In this document: positions 1 to 6,071 of the stretch, piece after piece
Position numbering within the stretch: the first letter of the stretch is position 1
How the letters are laid out: each line of letters starts with the position of its first letter
From: Christiangramia sp.
Lineage (GTDB): Bacteria > Bacteroidota > Bacteroidia > Flavobacteriales > Flavobacteriaceae
Length of the DNA: 6,699 nt
Reading direction: 5' to 3'
NCBI GenBank assembly: GCA_024644145.1
Contig: JAHELO010000090.1
Span: 1-6,699, forward strand
Notes under the pieces: generated by a model
Database searches by the model: none
What the model was told of the DNA's origin: nothing
What the model saw: the letters and a program-made list of their open reading frames with translations, nothing else
Position numbers and translations under genes: made by a program

Positions 1-974
1 TATAAAAGTAAAAGGTTGCAGCCTCTAACATCACTATTATCAAACCTTCCCAGAATTTCCATTCCTTCATTTTTTATTCTTCCCAGGTCCTGGGTTGCGA
101 TAAAAGAACAGGAGTTAATATTGGCCAGATCTATCACATTAATTCCCCCGGTCTTCCCATCGGGTAATAAAGTGAGTGCATCCTCCGGGTCACGAATCAG
201 AAGCTTCATCCAGGGTGGGCAATCAAATATTCCGTTGCCTGCTGAATATGCCTGGGAAAGCAATTCGGTCATTCCATATTCGCTATGAATGTGTTCAACT
301 CCAAAACCTTTTTTAAGTTCAGCATGAAGTTCCTCCCTTATCATTTCCTTTCGTTTTCCCTTCATTCCGCCAGTTTCCATCACAATAGTATTCGTTAACC
401 GGAATTGATGTTTCTCAATAAGATCCAGCAGAGCAAAAGAAACACCAATTAAAAAAACCTTGTGGCCGCTATTGTCCAGTATTTCCAGCTTGGTGCTCAG
501 TGCGTCGAGGTTGTCTAAATAAAAACCGCTGTGTTCACTATTAGAGCGTTCAATAAGTGAATTGACCATGTAAATAAGCGATGATCCTGTTCGTTCCAGG
601 TAAGAAGGCAAGAGTGCAAGAAATATATATTCCTCTGGGTCCCCGTAGAAGTTGCAAAAAGCTTTTAGAAAGCTTTCTTCGTATAACCTAAGATCGTAAA
701 TATAGTGTTTACTGGTGACCGTTCCGGTGGTGCCGCTGCTGCTGAAGGTGACCTGGGTCGGTTTTTCGCCCGTTACTATTTTTTTACTTTTGAAGAACTC
801 TATAGGGAGAAAGGGGATATCATGTATGCATTTTACATTCCCGGGATTTCTACTAAGTAGATTACAGAAATGCTGGTATACCTTATTGTGCTCAAACTGA
901 TGCTCAAATACTTTTAAAGCGAGAGAATCAAACTGTGTGTTGTTCGAAATTTCGAAAATTTTATTTTCAAGCAT
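1..974 (-). CDS. LuxE-like acyl-protein synthetase / acyltransferase (last base of stop codon outside window)
   Basis: Reading the minus strand from ATG at 972-974 gives 324 uninterrupted codons (MLENKIFEIS...RGCNLLLL). The two remaining bases are TA, so the next codon is TAN; a stop one base outside the window fits the expected C-terminus. The protein resembles the LuxE acyl-protein synthetase family, part of the adenylate-forming (ANL) fold. Visible motifs are a Ser/Thr/Gly-rich nucleotide loop FSSSGTTG (77-84), SEYGMTE (231-237) matching the ANL A5-type motif, and TQDLGRI followed by GRFD (295-312). In bioluminescent bacteria LuxE activates a fatty acid as acyl-AMP and holds it on a cysteine near the C-terminus. 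C319, a few residues from the end here, could be the equivalent, but that is inference. LuxE itself is about 370 residues, so this is a shorter relative. No luxC, luxD or luciferase genes are present, so the substrate is unknown. A cytoplasmic location is expected because no signal peptide is seen. The family call is good; the exact reaction is uncertain. Confidence 0.85.
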   Translation of the reverse strand, partial: MLENKIFEISNNTQFDSLALKVFEHQFEHNKVYQHFCNLLSRNPGNVKCIHDIPFLPIEFFKSKKIVTGEKPTQVTFSSSGTTGTVTSKHYIYDLRLYEESFLKAFCNFYGDPEEYIFLALLPSYLERTGSSLIYMVNSLIERSNSEHSGFYLDNLDALSTKLEILDNSGHKVFLIGVSFALLDLIEKHQFRLTNTIVMETGGMKGKRKEMIREELHAELKKGFGVEHIHSEYGMTELLSQAYSAGNGIFDCPPWMKLLIRDPEDALTLLPDGKTGGINVIDLANINSCSFIATQDLGRIKNEGMEILGRFDNSDVRGCNLLLL

Positions 975-995
975 ATTTTGTGCTAGAAGTTTGTT

Positions 996-1003
996 CAAAA
1001 TTA
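996..1003 (-). promoter_or_regulatory. Candidate -7 box (TAATTTTG) for the LuxE-like gene
   Basis: The minus strand reads TAATTTTG, a perfect match to the Bacteroidetes -7 consensus TAnnTTTG. Its last G lies 21 bases before the ATG at 974, which predicts a short leader of roughly 17 bases. There is no clear TTTG -33 element at 19-base spacing; the minus strand reads TTCC there (1023-1026), inside the loop end of the upstream terminator. The promoter is therefore supported by one box plus its position. Confidence 0.5.
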
Positions 1004-1009
1004 AGGAAT

Positions 1010-1034
1010 AAAAAAAGCCTCTGGAACAGAAGCT
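1010..1034 (-). terminator. Intrinsic terminator of the T9SS-signal protein gene
   Basis: On the minus strand AGCTTCTG (1034-1027), loop TTC (1026-1024) and CAGAGGCT (1023-1016) form an 8-bp stem with one G-U pair. The run of seven T residues overlaps the last stem base (1016-1010). The hairpin starts 24 bases after the TAA stop of the 1058-1393 gene and points the right way to end that transcript. It therefore separates that gene from the LuxE-like gene downstream on the same strand. Confidence 0.8.
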
Positions 1035-1057
1035 GATTAAAAAGTAAAGCGGTACGC

Positions 1058-1393
1058 TTATTTTACGACAAGCTTTCTGGTAGCTTTAGACTTTCCTTCC
1101 TGGATCTTAAGAATATAAATCCCTGGTGTAAGTAAAGAAACATCCAATTCTCTACCTCGCATACGGGCTTTATGAACAGGTTTTCCCAGCACATTATAAA
1201 TCTCGATTACTTTATCCTGATTTTTGGTGGTGGAGATATATACCTTCCCTCCGGTGACCGGGTTAGGGTAGATAGATAAACCGTCTATAGGAATTTCCGT
1301 TCTTTCTGGAACACGAGCAGAATCCTGAGCACTTGCCGGAGTGGCAATCAGTAAACAGAATATTAAAAGGATAAATAAGTACTTCTGCTTCAT
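1058..1393 (-). CDS. Small secreted protein consisting mainly of a T9SS type A sorting domain
   Basis: This is a 111-residue protein with a clear Sec signal peptide: K2-K4, a hydrophobic stretch at 6-18, and probable cleavage after ASA at residue 22. The mature chain would start with Q23, as is common for Bacteroidetes signal peptidase I substrates, which often form pyroglutamate. From about residue 38 to the end it matches the type IX secretion C-terminal sorting domain: IYPNP (41-45), IYNVLGKPV (65-73), LLTPGIYILKI (87-97) and the basic end RKLVVK (106-111). In this family such a domain of 70-80 residues normally follows a large cargo such as an enzyme or adhesin. Here only about 15 residues lie between the signal peptide and the domain, so there is essentially no cargo. 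It should be exported across the outer membrane and possibly attached to the surface, but its function is unknown. A terminator follows it, and a candidate promoter lies in the 50 or so bases upstream. Confidence 0.9.
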   Translation of the reverse strand: MKQKYLFILLIFCLLIATPASAQDSARVPERTEIPIDGLSIYPNPVTGGKVYISTTKNQDKVIEIYNVLGKPVHKARMRGRELDVSLLTPGIYILKIQEGKSKATRKLVVK

Positions 1394-1422
1394 TCTTTAC
1401 GGTCGAGGTTTAAACAAACTTA

Positions 1423-1449
1423 CAAATAAAATTTCAAAAATCTTGCCAA
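1423..1449 (-). promoter_or_regulatory. Weak candidate promoter for the T9SS-signal protein
   Basis: The minus strand reads TTTATTTG at 1430-1423, five of six defined positions of TAnnTTTG. A TTG at 1449-1447 lies 16 bases further upstream, slightly shorter than the usual spacing. The last G of the -7 box is 29 bases from the ATG at 1393. The region is very AT-rich, so chance matches are likely. Confidence 0.3.
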
Positions 1450-1483
1450 TAAAATTATCAAATAGTAAAAAAATGAAATAAAA

Positions 1484-1510
1484 AAAAGGCTTGTACGTTA
1501 CAAGCCTTTT
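1484..1510 (-). terminator. Strong terminator hairpin in the divergent intergenic region
   Basis: AAAAGGCTTGTA (1484-1495) and TACAAGCCTTTT (1499-1510) form a perfect 12-bp stem with loop CGT. On the minus strand the GC-containing stem runs into a tract of eight T residues (1487-1480), the stronger terminator orientation. On the plus strand the tail is TTTTAATTT, so weaker bidirectional use is possible. It lies upstream of the minus-strand gene starting at 1393 and is not placed to end any recognised gene, because the flanking genes diverge. Confidence 0.75.
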
Positions 1511-1783
1511 AATTTGGGTAGTTGTTGATTTTCAATAAATTAAAAATGTGAATTAAATGATCTAAAATAACTTTACCAGAATTAATAAATTAAAATCTAC
1601 CATTTTTTTCAGGGAAAATGGTGCCTCAATTTTGGAGATTGCCAAGTTTATATGAATGGCCGAAAGATATGTTCCTAATTTATTTCAGCGCCAGATTATT
1701 TAATTATTGAAAATATGTGCATCCAGATTCAGAAGCATATCAAATTAATAATATCGATTCATTTCTTTTTGCTATAAAATATT

Positions 1784-1886
1784 GCTGCAAATTAATGACG
1801 CAGCTATAGGGTGCATGCAGGCTTAGCTTGAAGCTTTGTAATGATAGCGTTAGCATAATGTTACTATTACGTTAATCGCCCTATAG
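1784..1886. repeat. Cluster of inverted repeats upstream of the response regulator
   Basis: CTATAGGG (1804-1811) is matched by CCCTATAG (1879-1886), enclosing 67 bases. The enclosed DNA contains the palindrome TGCATGCA (1812-1819) and the small repeat AGCTTGAAGCT (1825-1835). Immediately to the left, GCTGC (1784-1788) and GCAGC (1800-1804) form another stem around 11 bases. The arms could shape a 5' leader or a small RNA, or could be binding sites. The arms are short, and CTATAG is itself palindromic, so part of the match may be chance. Confidence 0.4.
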
Positions 1887-1936
1887 TTTAAATTATTGGT
1901 TAATTTTAGGGTCTCTTAACCACACCAAAGATCATA

Positions 1937-2620
1937 ATGAAGAAAAAAGACATTCGTATTTTGCTGGTAGATGATGAACCGGATATTCTGGAAATTGTAG
2001 GTTACAATTTATCATCAGAAGGATACCAGGTGTTTACGGCAGAAAATGGCGCAAAAGCAATTAAACTTGCCAAAAAAAATAAACCACATCTTATTATTCT
2101 GGATGTCATGATGCCTGAGATGGATGGGATAGAGGCCTGTGAGCAGATTCGAAAAGTGCCTGAACTTGAAGGAACCATTATCACTTTCTTGACGGCGAGG
2201 GGAGAAGATTATTCGCAGATGGCTGGTTTTGATGCCGGCGCAGATGATTATATAACCAAACCAATAAAACCTAAGGTATTACTTAGTAAGGTAAAAGCTT
2301 TGTTGAGGCGATACCGTTCAGATGAAAAATCATCTGATGTGGTTAATCTGGGAGATATTGTAATAAACCGGGATGAATATAAGATCGTTCAGAACGGTGA
2401 AGAAATTGTACTTCCCAAAAAGGAGTTTGAATTACTATCTCTGTTAGCTTCTAAACCCGGGAAAGTATATAAAAGAGAAGATATTTTAAATAATGTCTGG
2501 GGGAACGAGATCGTGGTGGGAGGTAGAACTATAGATGTTCATATTAGAAAGCTTCGTGAAAAGATAGGAGATGAGAGAATCAAAACTATCAAGGGTGTAG
2601 GCTATAAGTTTGTTGTTTAA
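1937..2620 (+). CDS. OmpR/PhoB-family response regulator
   Basis: This is a 227-residue DNA-binding regulator of a two-component system, a standard length for the family. The receiver domain spans about residues 5-120. It has the acidic pair D12/D13, phospho-acceptor D56 in LIILDVMMPEMDG, T86 in FLTARGED and K108 in ITKPIKP, so all catalytic positions are intact. The C-terminal winged helix spans about 137-226, with FELLSLLASKPGKVYKRE, the recognition segment around GGRTIDVHIRKLREKIG and the closing KTIKGVGYKFV. Phosphorylation at D56 by the kinase encoded next should control DNA binding in the cytoplasm. The stop codon overlaps the kinase start by one base (TAATG), which points to translational coupling. 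The ATG at 1937 places the first beta strand at the usual distance from the N-terminus. Target genes cannot be read from the sequence, and a specific name such as PhoB or RprY is not justified. Confidence 0.95.
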   Translation: MKKKDIRILLVDDEPDILEIVGYNLSSEGYQVFTAENGAKAIKLAKKNKPHLIILDVMMPEMDGIEACEQIRKVPELEGTIITFLTARGEDYSQMAGFDAGADDYITKPIKPKVLLSKVKALLRRYRSDEKSSDVVNLGDIVINRDEYKIVQNGEEIVLPKKEFELLSLLASKPGKVYKREDILNNVWGNEIVVGGRTIDVHIRKLREKIGDERIKTIKGVGYKFVV

Positions 2621-3699
2621 TGTCTGAAAAGTTAAAACGTTCATATAGATTTGCCTTAAGGACAGCTCTTTATATCAGTGGATTTCTTACTATCCTTTTT
2701 GCTGGATTCCTATATCTGGATATAGACTCTATTGTATGGTCCTTGATCATTTTTGCCTTACTGTGCTACCTTTTTGCCTTTCTAATCATTCAGTATAGGG
2801 TTGAGCGTTTTATTTACCGAAGAATTAAAAAAGTATATGACAATGTATCCTTGTTAGATTCCAAAACCTTAAGTCCAGACCAGATCACTACAGATATGTC
2901 CAGTCTTACACGGGAAGTAAAGAAATTTGCTGAAGACAAAAAACTGGAGATAGAAACATTGAAGGTGAGGGAGGCATACAGAAAGGAATTTATGGGAAAT
3001 GTGTCTCATGAGCTAAAAACACCACTTTTTACGGTGCAGGGTTATATACTTACCTTACTTGATGGAGCTCATAAGGATAAGGCTATCAGGAAAAAATACC
3101 TTACCAGGGCAGGAAAGGGAGTGGAAAGACTAATCTATATTGTAAAAGATCTGGATATGATCACAAAACTCGAAACCGGTGATCTTCATTTAAGATATGA
3201 AACCTTTGATATTATAGAGTTGATTCAGGCTTCTTTCGACCTGCTGGAAATGAAAGCTGCCAAAAAAAATATCATTCTTACTTTCGATATAGAATATGAA
3301 GAACGCATATATGTGCGGGCAGACAAGGAGAGAATTCAACAGGTGCTTACTAATCTTATTGTGAACTCTATTAAATACGGAAAAAAAGGAGGAACTACTG
3401 AGATTAGTATCGAGAACCTTATAAAGAATAAGGTGATTGTTAGAGTAACAGATAATGGGGAGGGGATTCAGAAAGAAAATATTCCCCGGCTTTTTGAAAG
3501 GTTTTACAGGGTAGACAAAAGCGGTTCACGTAAAGAAGGAGGGTCTGGCCTCGGTCTTTCTATTGTAAAACATATTCTGGAAGCACACGATGAGAAAATA
3601 TATGTAGAAAGTGTTTTTGGGGTTGGCAGTGAATTCTCATTTACTCTTGAAAAAAGCAAAGCAGTCCCTGAGGCTAGGATCGTTCCCGAAATTACTTAA
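2620..3699 (+). CDS. PhoR-like membrane sensor histidine kinase
   Basis: This 359-residue kinase is the partner of the adjacent response regulator. Two hydrophobic segments lie at about 14-34 and 38-58, with only a few residues between them, so there is practically no periplasmic sensor domain. A linker of about 60 residues leads to the HisKA domain with phospho-acceptor H130 in NVSHELKTPL. The HATPase_c domain follows: N box with N245 and N249 (NLIVNSIKYG), G1 box DNGEGI (278-283), F box LFERFYRV (291-298) and G2 box GGSGLGLSIV (307-316). All kinase motifs are present, so it should be active at the inner membrane. The start ATG overlaps the regulator stop by one base. Its last 20 codons overlap, tail to tail, the 3' end of the glycosyltransferase gene on the other strand. 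I see no clear terminator after it. The signal it senses is unknown. Confidence 0.95.
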   Translation: MSEKLKRSYRFALRTALYISGFLTILFAGFLYLDIDSIVWSLIIFALLCYLFAFLIIQYRVERFIYRRIKKVYDNVSLLDSKTLSPDQITTDMSSLTREVKKFAEDKKLEIETLKVREAYRKEFMGNVSHELKTPLFTVQGYILTLLDGAHKDKAIRKKYLTRAGKGVERLIYIVKDLDMITKLETGDLHLRYETFDIIELIQASFDLLEMKAAKKNIILTFDIEYEERIYVRADKERIQQVLTNLIVNSIKYGKKGGTTEISIENLIKNKVIVRVTDNGEGIQKENIPRLFERFYRVDKSGSRKEGGSGLGLSIVKHILEAHDEKIYVESVFGVGSEFSFTLEKSKAVPEARIVPEIT

Positions 3700-4698
3700 C
3701 CCGGAATAATTGTCGATTTTTTTTAATTGATTAAGGGTAAAATTTCCCTGTTCGCAAAATGGAGCCATTCCGGCCTTCTTCATTCTTTTTGCGAGATATT
3801 CCTGTTCTTTCTGGCCTGGCGTAGGAATGAAAAAAGCTTTTTTCTCCAGCTTAGAAAGATCCATTAAAGTGGTATAACCAGATCTGGAAATGATAAACCG
3901 ACTACTGTTTATGGCTGTTTCTAAAGATGAAGCGGTTAAATAATTTCTAATTGTTACTCGGTCATTGGTATTCCTAATAGCATTACCCTTAATCACACCT
4001 CTGATAAAAAGAACTTTCATCGCAGTCTTCGATAATACTTTAAGCAAAATAGTTTCCAGAATGCTGCGTTGAGGTTCTGGACCGCTTAATAGTACCATGC
4101 AATCGTAAATAACCGGTAGCTCTTTTTTATCAAATCTGGATAGAGGCCCGATATATTTTATGTTTTCAGGCTTTTTATGTGGATGCCCCAGGATGCCACT
4201 AAGATTGGGCTCTCCTTCGTTATCGGGTATCCAACATTCATCAAATTTCCTGAGGTAGTATTGCTGGATCTGGCTGCTTATTTTCGTAGTGCTTCCGCTA
4301 AGAACATTTAACTGATGTGTGATAAACACATTTTTATCAAGAAGGTGACTTCTCACACCCCACCGGTTATCAGAAATAATTCCTTTAAGGTTGTGTTTGG
4401 TAACCAGTTGACTGGTAAGTTGCTTTTCGGCCTGGATGGTTCTCAAAATGCGCGGGCTGTCCAATAACAATTTCCATTTTAAAAGACTGCCTTTTCTTGT
4501 ATACGCTATATTATAAGAGGGAAGAGTTTCAAAAATAGAATCAGGGAATTCTTTTTTGAGAAGTTCTAAGGCCGGCCCGTCTGAAGCAATTACAGGTTCA
4601 TATTCTTGTGCCTTAAGCTCTTTTATAAGGGGGATGCAACGTGTTGCATGACCAAGGCCCCAGTTAAGTGCGGCCACCAAAATCCTCTTATTTCGCAT
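3637..4698 (-). CDS. MurG/GT28-like glycosyltransferase
   Basis: This 353-residue protein has the two-Rossmann GT-B layout. Near the N-terminus, NWGLGHATR (12-20) corresponds to the glycine-rich acceptor-side loop of MurG and other GT28-type enzymes. SGPEPQR (205-211) opens the second domain, and SRSGYTTLMDL (271-281) with PTPGQKEQEYLA (292-303) matches the nucleotide-sugar donor site. The same pattern occurs in uncharacterised glycosyltransferases common in Bacteroidetes and archaea. It is not MurG itself: the loop lacks the usual GGxGGH form, and no peptidoglycan genes surround it. No membrane segment or signal peptide is evident, so a cytoplasmic or peripheral membrane location is likely. 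Sugar donor and acceptor are unknown. The ATG at 4698 gives the expected N-terminus directly at the first beta strand. The gene is divergent from trmB and its final 63 bases overlap the histidine kinase gene on the opposite strand. Confidence 0.85.
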   Translation of the reverse strand: MRNKRILVAALNWGLGHATRCIPLIKELKAQEYEPVIASDGPALELLKKEFPDSIFETLPSYNIAYTRKGSLLKWKLLLDSPRILRTIQAEKQLTSQLVTKHNLKGIISDNRWGVRSHLLDKNVFITHQLNVLSGSTTKISSQIQQYYLRKFDECWIPDNEGEPNLSGILGHPHKKPENIKYIGPLSRFDKKELPVIYDCMVLLSGPEPQRSILETILLKVLSKTAMKVLFIRGVIKGNAIRNTNDRVTIRNYLTASSLETAINSSRFIISRSGYTTLMDLSKLEKKAFFIPTPGQKEQEYLAKRMKKAGMAPFCEQGNFTLNQLKKIDNYSGLSNFGNDPSLRDCFAFFKSK

Positions 4699-4702
4699 TT
4701 TA

Positions 4703-4710
4703 CAAATATA
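4703..4710 (-). promoter_or_regulatory. Candidate -7 box (TATATTTG) for the glycosyltransferase, possibly leaderless
   Basis: The minus strand reads TATATTTG, a perfect TAnnTTTG match. Only four bases separate its last G from the ATG at 4698, so transcription would begin at or next to the start codon. No TTTG-like -33 box is present at normal spacing. Either the mRNA is leaderless or this match is chance and the real promoter lies further upstream. Confidence 0.4.
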
Positions 4711-4738
4711 TTATTATCGGCAGGTGGTCTATTTTCTT

Positions 4739-4746
4739 TAATTTTG
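4739..4746 (+). promoter_or_regulatory. Candidate -7 box (TAATTTTG) for the trmB cluster
   Basis: TAATTTTG is a perfect match to TAnnTTTG and lies 18 bases before the GTG start of trmB, predicting a leader of about 14 bases. The -33 position at 19-base spacing reads ATCG, a poor match to TTTG. The same eight bases precede the LuxE-like gene at a similar distance, which strengthens the call. Confidence 0.5.
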
Positions 4747-4764
4747 CCAAAATATTAAAATTTA

Positions 4765-5439
4765 GTGGGAAGTAAGAACAAACTCAAGCGATTCAGGGAA
4801 AACGAGAAATTTGAAAATGTAATCCAGCCCTCCCGGGAGGAGCTTACCGATGAAACATTTCAGTTAAAAGGCAATTGGAGCCGTGACTTTTTTAAGAATG
4901 ATAATCCCGTAGTGCTTGAATTAGGTTGCGGAAAAGGGGAGTATACGGTGGCCCTTGCCCGGCAGAATCCAGATAAGAATTTTATAGGAATAGATATAAA
5001 AGGAGCAAGATTTTGGCGTGGGGCTAAAACAGCCTTGGAAGAAGGCCTGGAGAACGTAGCTTTTGTGCGTACCCAGATAGAACTTATACAGCATGTTTTT
5101 GCAGCGGGTGAAGTTAGTGAGATTTGGATCACTTTTCCAGATCCGCAAATTAAATATAAACGAACCAAGCACCGGTTGACGAATTCTGAATTCCTGCAGA
5201 GGTATAAAACAATCCTGAACCCGGAAGGGCTTATGCATCTTAAGACAGATTCAGAATTTATGCATGGGTATACTCTTGGGTTGTTACATGGTGAAGGTCA
5301 TGAGATCCTGTATGCGCATCATGATATTTACAAAAATGAATATTCTCCAAAAGAGGTAACCGGTATACAAACTTTCTACGAAAAACAGTACCTTGAAAAA
5401 GGTAAACCAATCACGTATATTCAATTCAAGATAAAATAA
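4765..5439 (+). CDS. trmB: tRNA (guanine-N7-)-methyltransferase TrmB
   Basis: The product transfers a methyl group from S-adenosylmethionine to N7 of guanosine 46 in the variable loop of tRNAs. It has 224 residues, normal for the family. SAM-binding motif I is ELGCGKG (52-58), followed by GIDIKGAR (75-82). The family signature FPDPQIKYKRTKHRL is at 124-138, and the C-terminal TGIQTFYE (199-206) matches the conserved substrate-binding end. All expected catalytic motifs are present. The start is GTG at 4765: it gives the N-terminus MGSKNKLKRF that I recall as typical of flavobacterial TrmB, and no ATG is available nearby in frame. It heads a tight plus-strand cluster, with the LysE-family gene starting 6 bases after its stop. 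It is divergent from the glycosyltransferase, with 66 bases between the two start codons. Confidence 0.96.
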   Translation: MGSKNKLKRFRENEKFENVIQPSREELTDETFQLKGNWSRDFFKNDNPVVLELGCGKGEYTVALARQNPDKNFIGIDIKGARFWRGAKTALEEGLENVAFVRTQIELIQHVFAAGEVSEIWITFPDPQIKYKRTKHRLTNSEFLQRYKTILNPEGLMHLKTDSEFMHGYTLGLLHGEGHEILYAHHDIYKNEYSPKEVTGIQTFYEKQYLEKGKPITYIQFKIK

Positions 5440-5445
5440 CAGGTA

Positions 5446-6069
5446 TTGGAAGAAACTAAGCTTTTCCTCATCACTTACTTTGCAGCATTTATAGGAGTGG
5501 TTCCACCAGGATTGGTGAACATGACCGTTGCCAAAACCTGCGTGGAGAAAGGTAAAAAAAGTGGTTTCTATGTAGCTATTGGTGCCGGAATCGTGATACT
5601 CATTCAGGCCTTTATTGCGGTAATGCTTGCTCAGTATATCTTTGATCATCCTATTGTTAAGCGAATGATCCTTAGAGCAGGATTAGTGGTATTCTGTATT
5701 CTGGCAATTTACTTTTTTATCCAGGCAAAAAACAGAAAAGGCATTAAACACAAGGAGGATAAAGCAACAGCACATAGCCTCTTTAAAGGGATGTTGATAG
5801 CCGCCCTGAATGTTTTTCCGATCCCTTATTTTGTTGCACTTGCTGGGGCAATGGACCTAAGCAGGGGAATGGATTATGACTGGTCTCTCAATATTTCTTT
5901 CGCTGTGGCTGCATGCCTGGGAAGTTTTACATCGCTGTACCTGTATGCCATATTGTTTGACAAGATTGAAAAGAAAGCGGAGTCTTTCGCGAAATTTTCC
6001 AACTACTTCATGGCTGGGCTAATGCTGGTCCTAATCATAGTGGCGCTAATAAGAATTTTAAATACCTGA
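5446..6069 (+). CDS. LysE-family transporter
   Basis: This 207-residue integral membrane protein has about six hydrophobic segments, near residues 5-27, 39-64, 70-92, 112-134, 146-170 and 184-205. The N-terminal segment FIGVVPPGLVNMTVAK carries the PPG motif typical of the LysE/RhtB amino-acid and small-molecule exporter family. A charged cytoplasmic loop (about 94-108, KNRKGIKHKEDK) separates the two halves. The substrate cannot be deduced. The start is TTG at 5446. The trmB stop codon is in the same frame just 9 bases before it, and the next ATG is at residue 26, which would remove most of the first membrane segment, so TTG is the only reasonable start. AGGT directly precedes it but at very short spacing. 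The 6- and 2-base gaps to the neighbours indicate one transcript with trmB and the alkyltransferase-like gene. Confidence 0.88.
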   Translation: MEETKLFLITYFAAFIGVVPPGLVNMTVAKTCVEKGKKSGFYVAIGAGIVILIQAFIAVMLAQYIFDHPIVKRMILRAGLVVFCILAIYFFIQAKNRKGIKHKEDKATAHSLFKGMLIAALNVFPIPYFVALAGAMDLSRGMDYDWSLNISFAVAACLGSFTSLYLYAILFDKIEKKAESFAKFSNYFMAGLMLVLIIVALIRILNT

Positions 6070-6071
6070 GC

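Larger units (their letters stand above)
1394..1936. other. 543-base divergent intergenic region without a convincing gene
   Basis: The region separates the minus-strand T9SS-signal gene from the plus-strand response regulator. It holds the weak candidate promoter at 1423-1449, the terminator hairpin at 1484-1510, an inverted repeat ACCATTTT/AAAATGGT (1599-1606 and 1615-1622), and a cluster of inverted repeats at 1784-1886. The longest open frames I found are 30 codons on plus (1618-1710) and 38 codons on minus (about 1745-1861); neither resembles a known family or shows clear start signals. For the regulator operon, TAATTTTA at 1901-1908 matches five of six -7 positions, but no -33 box is seen. 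No tRNA or familiar small RNA is recognisable. Confidence 0.7.

Noticed and set aside
1618..1710. A 30-codon plus-strand open frame rich in aromatic residues (MVPQFWRLPSLYEWPKD...), just after the ACCATTTT/AAAATGGT inverted repeat
   Set aside because: It has no ribosome binding site, no family resemblance and no downstream gene that would make it a leader peptide; chance is a sufficient explanation.
1745..1861. A 38-codon minus-strand open frame in the divergent gap (MLTLSLQSFK...)
   Set aside because: It covers the palindromic region, shows no start signals or recognisable domain, and is of a length expected by chance.
1804..1886. Possible MITE or integron attC-like site bounded by CTATAGGG/CCCTATAG
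   Set aside because: There is no target-site duplication next to the arms, no matching integrase boxes and no second copy in the window.
3690..3725. Possible terminator after the histidine kinase: AATTA/TAATT followed by a run of eight T residues
   Set aside because: The stem is only five A-T pairs with a 12-base loop, and the T run lies within the glycosyltransferase coding region; too weak to call.
4860..5238. Minus-strand open frames of about 100 codons inside trmB
   Set aside because: They lie antisense to a fully conserved trmB and their translations have no domain-like composition; they are shadows of the real gene.
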